A stretch of 59,699 nucleotides of DNA from Deltaproteobacteria bacterium (GTDB lineage Bacteria > Desulfobacterota > Binatia > UBA12015), in NCBI GenBank assembly GCA_016874795.1, contig VGTG01000013.1, positions 1 through 59,699 of the forward strand. The letters are read 5' to 3'. Position numbers and translations under genes: made by a program. Shown here piece by piece: positions 35,998-43,774 of this stretch; position 1 is the stretch's first letter, and the number at the start of each line of letters is the position of its first letter. The notes under the pieces are model-generated. The model was not told where the DNA came from. It saw only the letters and a program-made list of their open reading frames with translations, and did no database searches.

Positions 35998-36333
35998 TCA
36001 GCCGGGGTTCGTTGCCGCGTGAGAACGACGGCCGGCGGGGCGGGGCAGGATGTAGATCGTCTCGTCCGGGCGGACCAGGAGGGCCTGCCGGCGCGCGATC
36101 TGCTCGAGGCGTTCGTCGTCCTTCCGGATCGCGTCGATTTCTTCCTTGATGCGCGCGATCTTCTGGACAAGTCTAAAATTTGCTTGCTTCGCCTCGGAGA
36201 GCTCGTCCCGCAGCGACAGGATGCCGGCAAGGCCGTGATCGCCCGTCAATACGGTGATCCCGAGGAAAGCGGCGACGATCAGCAGGACCAGCGCCGGGGC
36301 GCGGTCGCGTGCCTCTTCGAGAACCTGGCGCAT
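35998..36333 (-). CDS. FtsB/DivIC-like septum formation initiator protein
   Basis: A 111-residue bitopic membrane protein: short cytosolic N-terminus, one helix (LVLLIVAAFLGITVLTG, residues 14-30), then a coiled coil (LRDELSEAKQANFRLVQKIA, RIKEEIDAIRKDDERLEQIA) and a C-terminal RPDETIYILPRP. The coiled coil ending in E-x-I-x-R...E--AR-------ETIY(I/V)-P is the FtsB/DivIC pattern; these proteins join FtsL and FtsQ in the divisome. ATG 36333 is favoured, though an in-frame ATG at 36426 would add 31 residues. Unlike many species it is not next to enolase here. Confidence 0.82.
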   Translation of the reverse strand: MRQVLEEARDRAPALVLLIVAAFLGITVLTGDHGLAGILSLRDELSEAKQANFRLVQKIARIKEEIDAIRKDDERLEQIARRQALLVRPDETIYILPRPAGRRSHAATNPG

Positions 36334-36485
36334 CAGCGGGTCTAATCCGTTTTCGGTGCTCGACGCAAGGCTCGAGGCCCTCCAAAACGCCATTCTCTCC
36401 CGGCGCGGAAGCGTTGTGAACGCCATTTTGCCGGGCGCTGCTCAGAGGCCCCCGCGCCAGCACGGTTTAAAATGTCATTCTCCTG

Positions 36486-36515
36486 TTGACAGCCGATGGC
36501 ATCATGAAGTAAAAT
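36486..36515 (+). promoter_or_regulatory. Sigma70-type promoter of the histone-like gene
   Basis: TTGACA at 36486-36491, 18-base spacer, TAAAAT at 36510-36515: near-consensus in a local AT-rich island. Transcription would start near 36522, giving a leader of about 80 bases that ends in a perfect AGGAGG before the ATG at 36601. Confidence 0.68.
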
Positions 36516-36600
36516 GCCGTTTATCGGTGGATGTGGTGGTGGAGTGGTGGTGTTCTCGCCTGAGGGGGAATGAGGTCCCTCGTGGACCAAAGGAGGATGC

Positions 36601-36768
36601 ATGGCGGTGAAGAAGAGAGCGGCCAAGAAGGCTGGTGGCCGCAAGAAGAAGGCTGGTGGACGTAAGAAGAAGTCGTCTTCGATGGCCAAGAAGAAGGCTG
36701 GTGGCCGCAAGAAGAAGACGCCTGCGCGTAAGAAGAAGGCTGGCGCGCGCCGGAAGGCGAAGCGCTAG
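36601..36768 (+). CDS. Lys/Ala/Gly-rich histone H1-like DNA-binding protein, 55 aa
   Basis: A short gene encoding 55 residues, nearly half Lys or Arg, built from repeats of KKAGGRKKK (MAVKKRAAKKAGGRKKK at the start, ARRKAKR at the end). This composition is that of bacterial histone H1-like proteins (chlamydial Hc1/Hc2, AlgP tails and similar small polypeptides), which compact or bind nucleic acid through charge. Expression signals are unusually strong for this window: near-consensus promoter at 36486, a perfect AGGAGG site (AAAGGAGGATGC-ATG) and a terminator-like hairpin at 36779. Codons repeat almost exactly between units, implying internal duplication. A role as an RNA-binding ribosome-associated peptide is the alternative. 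Confidence 0.82.
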   Translation: MAVKKRAAKKAGGRKKKAGGRKKKSSSMAKKKAGGRKKKTPARKKKAGARRKAKR

Positions 36769-36778
36769 AACGCGCAAA

Positions 36779-36796
36779 CTCAGCGGAAACGCTGAG
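36779..36796 (+). terminator. GNRA-loop hairpin after the histone-like gene
   Basis: CTCAGCG-GAAA-CGCTGAG (36779-36796) is a perfect 7-bp stem with a GAAA tetraloop followed by GGTTTC, 10 bases after the stop codon. A further imperfect stem (CGAGGGACT/AGTCTCTCG) follows at about 36804-36823. Confidence 0.6.
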
Positions 36797-36881
36797 GGTT
36801 TCACGAGGGACTCGAGTCTCTCGAAGATTTCAAAGAAGATGATGAGCTTCAGAGCTTAAAAGATTTCTGATCTCAGGCGAG

Positions 36882-36941
36882 ACGGGCAAATGCCCGTGAA
36901 CACGGAGAGAGCCCTCGAGTCGATGTCGACCGAGGGCTCTC
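36882..36941. terminator. Two strong hairpins before the alpha/beta hydrolase gene
   Basis: ACGGGCA-AA-TGCCCGT (36882-36897) and then a 16-bp stem with one bulged A: GAGAGCCCTCG (36907-36917) with CGAGGGCTCTC (36931-36941), closed inside by GTCGA-TG-TCGAC. The AT-rich stretch 36824-36881 between this and the earlier hairpins has no ORF. The group could be a terminator array or a structured small RNA trailing the histone-like transcript. Confidence 0.55.
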
Positions 36942-36974
36942 GCCGTTTGGGGCGGTGCCTGGCACAACCCGAGC

Positions 36975-37721
36975 ATGGCGCCGCTGGTCCGCATCGAAGC
37001 CGAAAACGAGCGCTACGCAGCACCGCTCGTCTTCCTCCACGGTCTCTGGGTCGGACCGGAGATCTGGCGCAGGGCGGCGCTCGGCTTCGCGCATCGCGGC
37101 TGGAGCTGCCGTTTGCTGGATGAGCGGAGCGGTGGCGCGGACGGAACGCCTGCGGCCCGCTTCGAGGCCGGCTTCGAGGCCCACGTCGAGCGTGTCGCGC
37201 ACGAGCTGGCTCTGCTCGAGGCACCCGCCGTCGTCATCGGACACGACTCCGGAGCGCTCGTCGCACTCGCTCTCGCGGAGCGCGCGGCGGTTCGTGCCTC
37301 GGTCGCGGTGGCGCCGCTCCTCGAAGGCGCCTCCTCGCTTCTCGATCGGCTCACGCGGCTTCGCGTGCTTCTCGGTGTGGGCGACGTCGCGCCGCCACCG
37401 CCGGCGCGGTTTCTCGGCGCTCTTCTCGCTCCCGAGCCCGCTTCACGCATCAAGGCGCTTCGCGGCCGCGCCCTCGCGCCGGGTGAGCCGCGGGTCCCGT
37501 GCGCGCTCGTCGCGCAGGAGCAGGACGCCGTCGTTCCGCGCTCGCTCGTCGAGATCACGGCGAACGGCCTCGGAGCGGATCTCCTCCGGATGGAGGGCGG
37601 CCACTGGGGGATGCTGGAGGGCGAGGTCGACGCGTGGATCTCGCCGGTCCATCGCTGGCTGATCCAGCGCCTCGGCCCGTCGCTCCTTCTCCTGCGCGGC
37701 GACGAGGACCTCGAGAGCTGA
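36975..37721 (+). CDS. Alpha/beta hydrolase with an Asp at the nucleophile position
   Basis: A 248-residue cytosolic alpha/beta hydrolase. The oxyanion segment is VFLHGLWVGPEIW (residues 19-31); the nucleophile elbow reads VIGHDSGALVAL, placing Asp91 where most esterases have Ser (GxSxG). Asp184 (QEQDAVVP) and His210 (EGGHWGML) complete the likely triad. An Asp nucleophile is the hallmark of haloalkane dehalogenases and epoxide hydrolases, though the cap residues of those enzymes (two Trp, or two Tyr) are not evident. The C-terminal ~20 residues are a leucine-rich extension. The gene is convergent with the membrane glycosyltransferase at 37731. Natural substrate unknown. Confidence 0.78.
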   Translation: MAPLVRIEAENERYAAPLVFLHGLWVGPEIWRRAALGFAHRGWSCRLLDERSGGADGTPAARFEAGFEAHVERVAHELALLEAPAVVIGHDSGALVALALAERAAVRASVAVAPLLEGASSLLDRLTRLRVLLGVGDVAPPPPARFLGALLAPEPASRIKALRGRALAPGEPRVPCALVAQEQDAVVPRSLVEITANGLGADLLRMEGGHWGMLEGEVDAWISPVHRWLIQRLGPSLLLLRGDEDLES

Positions 37722-37730
37722 CGATCGCGG

Positions 37731-39485
37731 TCAGCGCCCGAGAGCGACGCGGCAGTCGGGCTCGCGCCCCGCGCAGAGGAGGGGAGGTGGCGCACTCCAC
37801 GACGGAGCCTTCGCGCGAGAGTCGGTCACCTCGTAGAGCGACACGTCGCCGTTCCGCGCGACGAGCCGAAACCCGGCGCGATGGACCCAGCGTGCCGATC
37901 GACCGAGATCGGCGAGGATGAAGCGCGGCGCCTCCGTCTCGAGAAAGCGTGCACGCGTCGCGGGAGCGCCCTTCAGACCGAGGGGCAGAAGGATGGCCGG
38001 GTTGCCGCACGCGAAGTGGACGCTCCACGGATCGCCGGACGCAACGACGGCGTCCGGTGGCAAGGACGCGCAGAAGTCGACGACGGCGGGATCCACCGTC
38101 CCCTCGTCTCGCTTTCTGATCGATTGCTTTCGCGCTTGGGCGGAAACGATTTCGGCGCCCTTGGCGAGTCGCGCCGACGCGACGTCGAGAGCTCGCGGGA
38201 GAAGGGCCGCGAGCGCGATCCCCGCGGCGGCAAACGCGGCGAGCTGGCGCGACCGCGCCGGAACGCGCTGCAGGAGGGACGCGACGAGATCGTCGAGGAG
38301 CGCCGCTCCGCAGAGGGCTCCGCACAGAACGATCGGCAGCGGGTAGCGGAGACGGTCGAAGGTCCCCCAGGTCACGACGACGATGAGCGTGAAGCCGATC
38401 GCCGCGAGCGCCGAAAGGCGACGCTCGAAGCGTCCGCGGCCGTCGCGCGCCACGCAGTAGAAGATTCCGGGAAGCGCGATCCAGCCGACGCGAAGGAAGG
38501 TCGGCTGCAGGAAGAGGACCTCGAAGAGGCCGACGAGGTTGTTGCGCATCTGGGCGAGGACCGTATGCGCGTTGCCGGCGAGAAACGTCGCCATCCCGAC
38601 ATACTCGTGGGAGTAGCTCGCAGCTTCCATTGCGAGGCGCGTCTCGTACATGAAGCCGTACCCGGCGTATGGGGCATGCCCGGTCGCGCTTCGCACGAGG
38701 AAGTGAATCGCCGCGAGACCACCGAAGAGCGCCCCGACGTACGTCCGAAGCGGCGTGCTTCCGAGCGTGCGCCGTGGTCCCAGCTCCGCAATGGCGACGA
38801 CGACGACGGCGAGGCCGACCGCGCCGAGGTTCGGCCGCGTCGCCCAGCCGGCGATCGTCGCGATCGCGCAGAGCCCCGCGGCGCTCTTCGAAGCAACGAC
38901 GCCGCGTGCGCTGCCGAGGACGAGCAGCAGCACGAGCAGCGCCGGGATGTCCGCGAGGGGAACGCGGGAGAGGCTCAGCGCCGCCGGCGAGAGCGTCAGC
39001 ACGAGCGCACAGAGGACGCTCGCAGTGAGGCTCATCATGCGGCGTGCGAGGAGGACGACGCCGGCCGCGAAGACGCCGAGCAGCGCCGCATGAGCGCCGC
39101 TGATGGTCGCGACGTCGCCGCCGAGGAGGAGCGGAATCGCCGCGAGGACGGACGGAAGCGGCGGGCGCACCACGAACGCCGGCAACGGGACCGGCGTCTC
39201 GACGTAATAGTTCCACTTGACGGGGTCGACGAATCCCGCGCCGTTCACCCAAGCGTTCGCGATGCCGAGGTAGTGGACCGTGTCGGGCCAGACGACCTCG
39301 TACCGCCAAGCCTGCGGGACGACGAGGGCCGCGACGAAGAGACCCGCGCCGAGGGCGACGATGATCGGAAGCGTGCGCGGACGTCCTACTCGGTGTTCTT
39401 CGGCGGCGTCGCCGGAGCGGCCGGCTCGGCGGAGGTGTCCGCCGCTTCTTCGTCCGCCGGTGCCAGGAACGTGTGCAGACCGCAC
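37731..39485 (-). CDS. Polytopic membrane glycosyltransferase-like protein (GT-C/GT39-like)
   Basis: A ~580-residue membrane protein with some 10-12 hydrophobic helices beginning LPIIVALGAGLFVAALVV and a soluble C-terminus. Loop 1 holds RYEVVWPDTVHYLGIANAWV and later FVVRPPLPSVLAAIPLLL, an Asp plus RPPLP pattern like GT-C dolichyl/polyprenyl-phosphate mannosyl- or arabinosyltransferases; the layout parallels the protein at 26972-28927. No ATG, GTG or TTG lies near the first helix. The nearest in-frame GTG is 39485, about 100 bases inside cysH, so the true start is uncertain and a non-standard initiator near 39389 is possible. It overlaps the 3' end of cysH on the same strand. Confidence 0.68.
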   Translation of the reverse strand: MRSAHVPGTGGRRSGGHLRRAGRSGDAAEEHRVGRPRTLPIIVALGAGLFVAALVVPQAWRYEVVWPDTVHYLGIANAWVNGAGFVDPVKWNYYVETPVPLPAFVVRPPLPSVLAAIPLLLGGDVATISGAHAALLGVFAAGVVLLARRMMSLTASVLCALVLTLSPAALSLSRVPLADIPALLVLLLVLGSARGVVASKSAAGLCAIATIAGWATRPNLGAVGLAVVVVAIAELGPRRTLGSTPLRTYVGALFGGLAAIHFLVRSATGHAPYAGYGFMYETRLAMEAASYSHEYVGMATFLAGNAHTVLAQMRNNLVGLFEVLFLQPTFLRVGWIALPGIFYCVARDGRGRFERRLSALAAIGFTLIVVVTWGTFDRLRYPLPIVLCGALCGAALLDDLVASLLQRVPARSRQLAAFAAAGIALAALLPRALDVASARLAKGAEIVSAQARKQSIRKRDEGTVDPAVVDFCASLPPDAVVASGDPWSVHFACGNPAILLPLGLKGAPATRARFLETEAPRFILADLGRSARWVHRAGFRLVARNGDVSLYEVTDSRAKAPSWSAPPPLLCAGREPDCRVALGR

Positions 39486-40168
39486 TCGGTCTTGCCGCGG
39501 CCGGCCCAGCGGCCGGCGCGCTCGTCCTCGCCGGCGAGGATCGGTCGCGTGCAGGGCCAGCAGCCGATGCTCGTGTAGCCCTGCTCGAACAGCGGGTGTG
39601 TCGGGATGTCGTGCCGCGTCAAGTACGCGTACGTGTCCTTCGACGTCCAGTTCGCGAGCGGGTTGACCTTGACCATCCCGCCCTTCAGGGCCTCGACGAT
39701 CCGCATGGCCGTGCGCGTCGACGCCTGGTCGCGCCGCCGGCCGTTGATCCACGCGCGCACGCCGCGAAGCGCGAGCTGCAGCGGCTCGACCTTGTTGATC
39801 TTGCAGCAGAGGTCGGGGTCACGCTGGTGCAGGTCGTCCCCGTACTTTGCGATGAACTCGGGTCGCGGCATCGTCGACGTCAGGTTCTGGATGGGAAGCC
39901 CGAACCGAGAGACGAGTTCTTCGCGATACGCGAGCGTCTCGGGGAAGTGGTAGCCGGTGTCGATGAAGAAGACCGGCGTGGCGGGTGCGATGTCACGCAG
40001 CATGTGGGCGATCACGACGCCCTCGTGCTGGAACGACATCGTCAGGACCGCGTCGGGAGCGAACGTGTCGGTCACCCAGCGAAGGATCTCCTCCGCAGGG
40101 GCATCCTCGAACTGCTCGTTGCGGCTTTGTAGGTCGAGAGCCGCTTCGGGACTGGACGAATCGGCCAT
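39386..40168 (-). CDS. cysH: Phosphoadenylyl/adenylyl-sulfate reductase (CysH)
   Basis: A 260-residue assimilatory reductase producing sulfite from APS or PAPS with thioredoxin. Seen: nucleotide loop VLTMSFQHEGVVIAHML and VFFIDTGYHFPET, the paired cysteines C121-C122 in LCCKINKVEPL, the CxxC pair C203/C206 in GCWPCTRP, and the catalytic Cys229 in TECGLH. The CC...CxxC set binds a [4Fe-4S] cluster, so APS rather than PAPS is the likely substrate. About 25 Ala/Pro-rich residues follow the conserved ECGLH. No ATP sulfurylase or sulfite reductase gene is adjacent; it is divergent from the sulfatase-fold gene across 170 bases containing only a small GCCCC-GTGC-GGGGC hairpin. Confidence 0.92.
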   Translation of the reverse strand: MADSSSPEAALDLQSRNEQFEDAPAEEILRWVTDTFAPDAVLTMSFQHEGVVIAHMLRDIAPATPVFFIDTGYHFPETLAYREELVSRFGLPIQNLTSTMPRPEFIAKYGDDLHQRDPDLCCKINKVEPLQLALRGVRAWINGRRRDQASTRTAMRIVEALKGGMVKVNPLANWTSKDTYAYLTRHDIPTHPLFEQGYTSIGCWPCTRPILAGEDERAGRWAGRGKTECGLHTFLAPADEEAADTSAEPAAPATPPKNTE

Positions 40169-40339
40169 CTTCTCGCGCTACCACAGGCACCAAACTGCGG
40201 CAATTCAGGGTGTGCTGGAGGGAATTCGTGGCCCGCTTCGCGCGAGAGCCGTTGGCGGCCCCGTGAGGGAGTCGGTAGGGTAGAGCCCGGCACGCCCCGT
40301 GCGGGGCAGGCGCCTCCCGGCGCTCTGGCCGCCGTTCCC

Positions 40340-42178
40340 GTGAGATCGAACCGCTCTCTCGCCGTGCTGGCCGCGCTGCTGCTCGCGGGCATCGGAGCAG
40401 AAGCCGCCGTCGACACGACCGTGGAGAAGCCCGTCGTCGTCGAGCTGACGGCAGGGGCACCGTGCGCGTATCCCGGCGGAGCTACCGCGGGCCCGGGTCC
40501 CGACGCGACGGCGGAGAAGGAGAAGCGGATCGAGATCGCTCCGGGCGCGACCGTGGAGCGCTTTGCGCGACCCCCGCGCGATGCCTGGCTCCGGTTCGCC
40601 GTCGCCCCCGACGCGCGCGAGCGGCTCCGCGTCACGGTCGCCTCCGACGCGACCGCGGAGAACGAGGTCGCGGTCGAGTCCGACTCCTCGGCGGAAGCGG
40701 GCGCCGCGTGGCAGGGAAAGGTACCGTACGTCGACGGCGAGCCGATCCGCCTGCGCTTCGAGAACCGGGGCAGCGAGCCGATCGCGCTCGCCGGTGCGCG
40801 GCTCGAAGGTACGGGAGCGGAGGCGTCGGCACCGATCGCCGCGTTCGATTCCTCCGAGACGCCGAACGTCGTGGTCTATCTGATCGACGCTCTTCGTCCC
40901 GATCGTCTGTCCGTCTACGGATACGAGCGCGAGACGTCGCCGAACATCGACGCCGTCGCGCGTCGCGGCGTGCTCTTCGCGAACGCGTACGCGCCGGGGC
41001 CGTCGACGCTGCACTCTCTCCCGGCGCTTCTCTCCTCGCGTCACGCTTCCGACCTGTGGGCTCTCCGCGAGCACGGCGGGGCGGACTGGACTCTCGCGGA
41101 GCGCCTCCGGGCCGCCGGCTTCCAGACGGCCGCGTTCCAGGCGAACCCGTGGGTGCGCCCCGGCCTCGGCTTCGCGCGCGGCTTCGACGTCTACGAGATG
41201 GTGCACGAGAAGAACGGCGCGCGAGCCCCGGCGACGAAGGTGAACGAGCGCGCTCTCGCGTGGCTCCGCGAGCGCGACCGCGAGCGCCCCTTCTTCCTCT
41301 TCTTGCAGACCCTCGACGTGCACACGCCCTACGAGCCGCCCGAGGACCTGCGCGAGAAGTTCGCGGGACCGGAGCGCCCGAAGGAGCCGCGCGTCCGGCG
41401 GCCGCTCAGCGAGATCGGGCGCGGCGTGCAGGCGGCGATGGTCGAGATCGTCGGCGGCGATCCCGAGCACCGCGACTACCTCGATCCGGCGCGCTACGAC
41501 GCGGCCGTCGCCTACGCGGATCGCGAGCTCGGGCGGTTTCTCGAAGTGGTCGCTGGCGAAGCGAGCCGTCCGACGATCCTCGTGATCACCGCGGATCACG
41601 GCGAGTCCCTCGGCAACCTCGACGACGGGACGTACGTGCACGGGCACTCGCTCTACGAGGAGCAGGTGCGCGTTCCGTTGATCGTCTGGATCCCGGGGAA
41701 GTTCGCCGCCGGCGTGAAGGCGTCGGATCCGGTGAGCCTCCTCGATCTCGCGCCGACGATCCTCGACGCGGCTCGCGCACCGATCCCACCGGACGCACGC
41801 GGCCGAAGCCTGCTCCGCGCCGCGCCCGGCGACTGTCCGCCGGCGGCCGTCGGCGTTCTTCTCGAGGAGGCGCTCGACGTCCAGCCCACGGCGCAGATGG
41901 AGCGGCCGCGGCCGATCGCGGAGTGGTTCGTGCGCGAAGGCCCGTGGAAGCTCCTCGGAGGGAAGGAGAACCGGCTCTTCCACCTGCCGACCGATCCTCT
42001 CGAGCAGAACGACCGGAGCGCGGAGCGGCCCATCCTGACCGCGTATCTCGACGCGCGCGCCGCGACGGTCCGCGAGAAGCCCGCAACCGCCGCCGCGGCG
42101 ACGACGCCGGCGAAGCTCCCCGAATCGGAGCGTCGCGAGGTCGAGCGCGCGCTCCGCTCGCTCGGCTACGTCGAGTAG
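40340..42178 (+). CDS. Exported alkaline-phosphatase/sulfatase superfamily hydrolase with Thr nucleophile site
   Basis: A 612-residue protein with signal peptide (VRSNRSLAVLAALLLAGIGA) and a beta-rich N-domain (residues 30-170) preceding the sulfatase fold. Metal ligands: VVVYLIDALRPDRLSVYG (Asp183) and ILVITADHGES. At the formylglycine position of true sulfatases (CxPxR) it has PSTLHSLPALLSS, with Thr223 aligned to the nucleophile and no Arg; this is closer to Thr-dependent phosphoethanolamine or phosphoglycerol transferases and unassigned sulfatase-like proteins. It ends ALRSLGYVE, typical of a large group of deltaproteobacterial sulfatase-like proteins. Start GTG at 40340. Substrate unknown; sulfatase activity is unlikely without Cys/Ser. 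Confidence 0.8.
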   Translation: MRSNRSLAVLAALLLAGIGAEAAVDTTVEKPVVVELTAGAPCAYPGGATAGPGPDATAEKEKRIEIAPGATVERFARPPRDAWLRFAVAPDARERLRVTVASDATAENEVAVESDSSAEAGAAWQGKVPYVDGEPIRLRFENRGSEPIALAGARLEGTGAEASAPIAAFDSSETPNVVVYLIDALRPDRLSVYGYERETSPNIDAVARRGVLFANAYAPGPSTLHSLPALLSSRHASDLWALREHGGADWTLAERLRAAGFQTAAFQANPWVRPGLGFARGFDVYEMVHEKNGARAPATKVNERALAWLRERDRERPFFLFLQTLDVHTPYEPPEDLREKFAGPERPKEPRVRRPLSEIGRGVQAAMVEIVGGDPEHRDYLDPARYDAAVAYADRELGRFLEVVAGEASRPTILVITADHGESLGNLDDGTYVHGHSLYEEQVRVPLIVWIPGKFAAGVKASDPVSLLDLAPTILDAARAPIPPDARGRSLLRAAPGDCPPAAVGVLLEEALDVQPTAQMERPRPIAEWFVREGPWKLLGGKENRLFHLPTDPLEQNDRSAERPILTAYLDARAATVREKPATAAAATTPAKLPESERREVERALRSLGYVE

Positions 42179-42199
42179 CCCTCGAGCGCCGCCTCGGAG

Positions 42200-42394
42200 C
42201 GTGCCCCTCCGCGCGCAAAGCGCGCGGCCGAGCGCAGCGAGCGCGGGGAGTGAGGCGCAGCTTAGGTTTGCCGCGTGGAGCGAGGGGGCGCGTGCCCCCC
42301 CGCGCGCAAAGCGCGCGGCCGAGCGCAGCGAGCGCGGGGAGTGAGGCGCAGCTTAGGCTTTGCCGCGTGGAGCGAGGGGGCGCGTGCCCCCTCG
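42200..42394. repeat. Two tandem 91-bp GC-rich repeat units plus a partial third
   Basis: Unit 1 (about 42200-42290) and unit 2 (42291-42381) are nearly identical; a partial third start runs to 42394. Each contains GCGCGC-AAA-GCGCGC (hairpin), GGCCGAGCGCAGCGAGCGCG, a GAGGCGCAGCTTAGG block, TTTGCCGCGTGGAGCG and GGGGGC-GCGT-GCCCCC (hairpin). The array fills the junction between the convergent sulfatase-like (ends 42178) and patatin (stop at 42395) genes and abuts the latter's stop codon. A degenerate relative lies at 303-396. Likely a dispersed REP-like family acting as terminator or decoy. Confidence 0.8.
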
Positions 42395-43699
42395 TCAAAC
42401 GACTCGGCGCTGCGGGTCCTCGACTTGCTGCGTCTCACGTATTCGCTCGGCGCCTTCCTGCACGGGCCGTGCGCTCACGCCGAGCCCGTAGCGCTCGAAG
42501 ATCCGCGACAGCGTGTCGAAGTGGCCGTCGATCGACTGGCTCACCGAGAGGTAGCCGTGCTCGGCCGCGCGCTTCCGCTCGAGGAAGTTCAGCGGGAACA
42601 TGTTGAAAAACGTGTCGTCGGTGTCGGTCGGCTCGATCAGCACGATGTCGCCGCGGAAGTTCGGATCCTCCCGGTACTGGTGCAGCCCGAGATGGAGGCG
42701 CGAGTGCAGCAGCGAGCGGAACACCTGGTTCACAACCGCGAGGAGCCCGTGCTCGGCGAGCGGCGTCCCGGGCTCGCGTCGCCGGTGCGGGCCCGGCTTC
42801 ACCTCGTTGTTGAACGGGCGGAACGGGTTGTAGCAGACGACGAGGTCGGCTCCGTGCTCGATCGCGACGTCGAGGTTCGCCGTGCGCCGGACGCCGCCGT
42901 CGATGTAGTCGACGCCCTTGATGCGCGCCGGCTTGTAGAAGCCCGGAAGCGCCGTCGTCGCCTGCACCGCTTCGGAGATCGTGAGCGCCGAATCTTCGTC
43001 GTGACCGAAGACGACGCGCTCGGCGGTGTCGAGGTTCACCGCGACGATGTAGAGCTCCTTGCCGCGCCGCCGGAACAGCGTGCGGAAGTTGTTCGTGATT
43101 CCGCGCTCCTCGAGGTTGCGGCGGAGGAAGTGCTCGAGACGGCGATTGTCGAAGAGCCCGCTCGGCAGGTAGTCGAGGAAGAACGGGAACGGCCGCTCGC
43201 TCGCGAGGCCGCTCAGGAGCTCGCGTGCCGCCGCGACGGCGTGCTCGAGCGACGGGCGATCGACGAACGCGGCGAGCGGCTCGCGGATCCGGCGCGTCGT
43301 CTCCGGGCTTCGCGCGAGAACCTCCCCGAGGACCTGCGGGAACCACGTCGCGACGTCGGCCAGGAACTCGAGCGGACGGCCGAAGATCTCGTCGAGATTC
43401 GGGAAGTACACGTCGGACAGGGCAAGCTCGCCGACGTCGCCGATACCTTCGAGGCTTCCGAGCAGCTCCGCCGGAGAGATGCCCGAGGCGAGCGGCGCCG
43501 CGAGGAACGCGCCCGCGGACAGCCCGACGTAGACGTCGAAGTCGACGATCTTCCGTCCGGTGAAGCAGTCGTCGAGCGCCGCGAGCCCGCCGAGCTTGAA
43601 GGCGCCGCCGGTGACCGCGCCCCCGGAGAGGACGAGCGCGATCTTCGGGTTCAGCTTCCGCGTGCGCGGAGTGCTCTTCTCGATGACGGTGATGCCCAT
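42395..43699 (-). CDS. Patatin-like phospholipase
   Basis: A 434-residue lipid acyl hydrolase with the Ser-Asp dyad. Glycine-rich oxyanion loop LVLSGGAVTGGAFKLGGL (residues 23-40), nucleophile Ser61 in VYVGLSAGAFLAA, and Asp267 in VDYIDGGVRRTANLD. It is longer than minimal bacterial patatins because of a ~100-residue helical insert after the nucleophile and a C-terminal extension (LIEPTDTDDTFFNMFPLNFL onward) common to a deltaproteobacterial/mycobacterial-type subgroup. No signal peptide, so probably cytosolic or membrane-associated. It would release fatty acids from phospholipid or storage lipid, in keeping with the acyl-CoA genes elsewhere in the window. It sits 75 bases downstream of the MurU-like gene and may share its transcript. 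Confidence 0.87.
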   Translation of the reverse strand: MGITVIEKSTPRTRKLNPKIALVLSGGAVTGGAFKLGGLAALDDCFTGRKIVDFDVYVGLSAGAFLAAPLASGISPAELLGSLEGIGDVGELALSDVYFPNLDEIFGRPLEFLADVATWFPQVLGEVLARSPETTRRIREPLAAFVDRPSLEHAVAAARELLSGLASERPFPFFLDYLPSGLFDNRRLEHFLRRNLEERGITNNFRTLFRRRGKELYIVAVNLDTAERVVFGHDEDSALTISEAVQATTALPGFYKPARIKGVDYIDGGVRRTANLDVAIEHGADLVVCYNPFRPFNNEVKPGPHRRREPGTPLAEHGLLAVVNQVFRSLLHSRLHLGLHQYREDPNFRGDIVLIEPTDTDDTFFNMFPLNFLERKRAAEHGYLSVSQSIDGHFDTLSRIFERYGLGVSARPVQEGAERIRETQQVEDPQRRVV

Positions 43700-43774
43700 C
43701 GCGAACGCCCGTCGCCCCGACGCTCGACACTTTCGGAATCCGAAAGCGACTTCAATAGGGTCTCGGACATTCCC

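Noticed and set aside
42200-42394. CRISPR array
   Set aside because: The repeat is 91 bp and directly tandem without unique spacers, and no cas genes are present.
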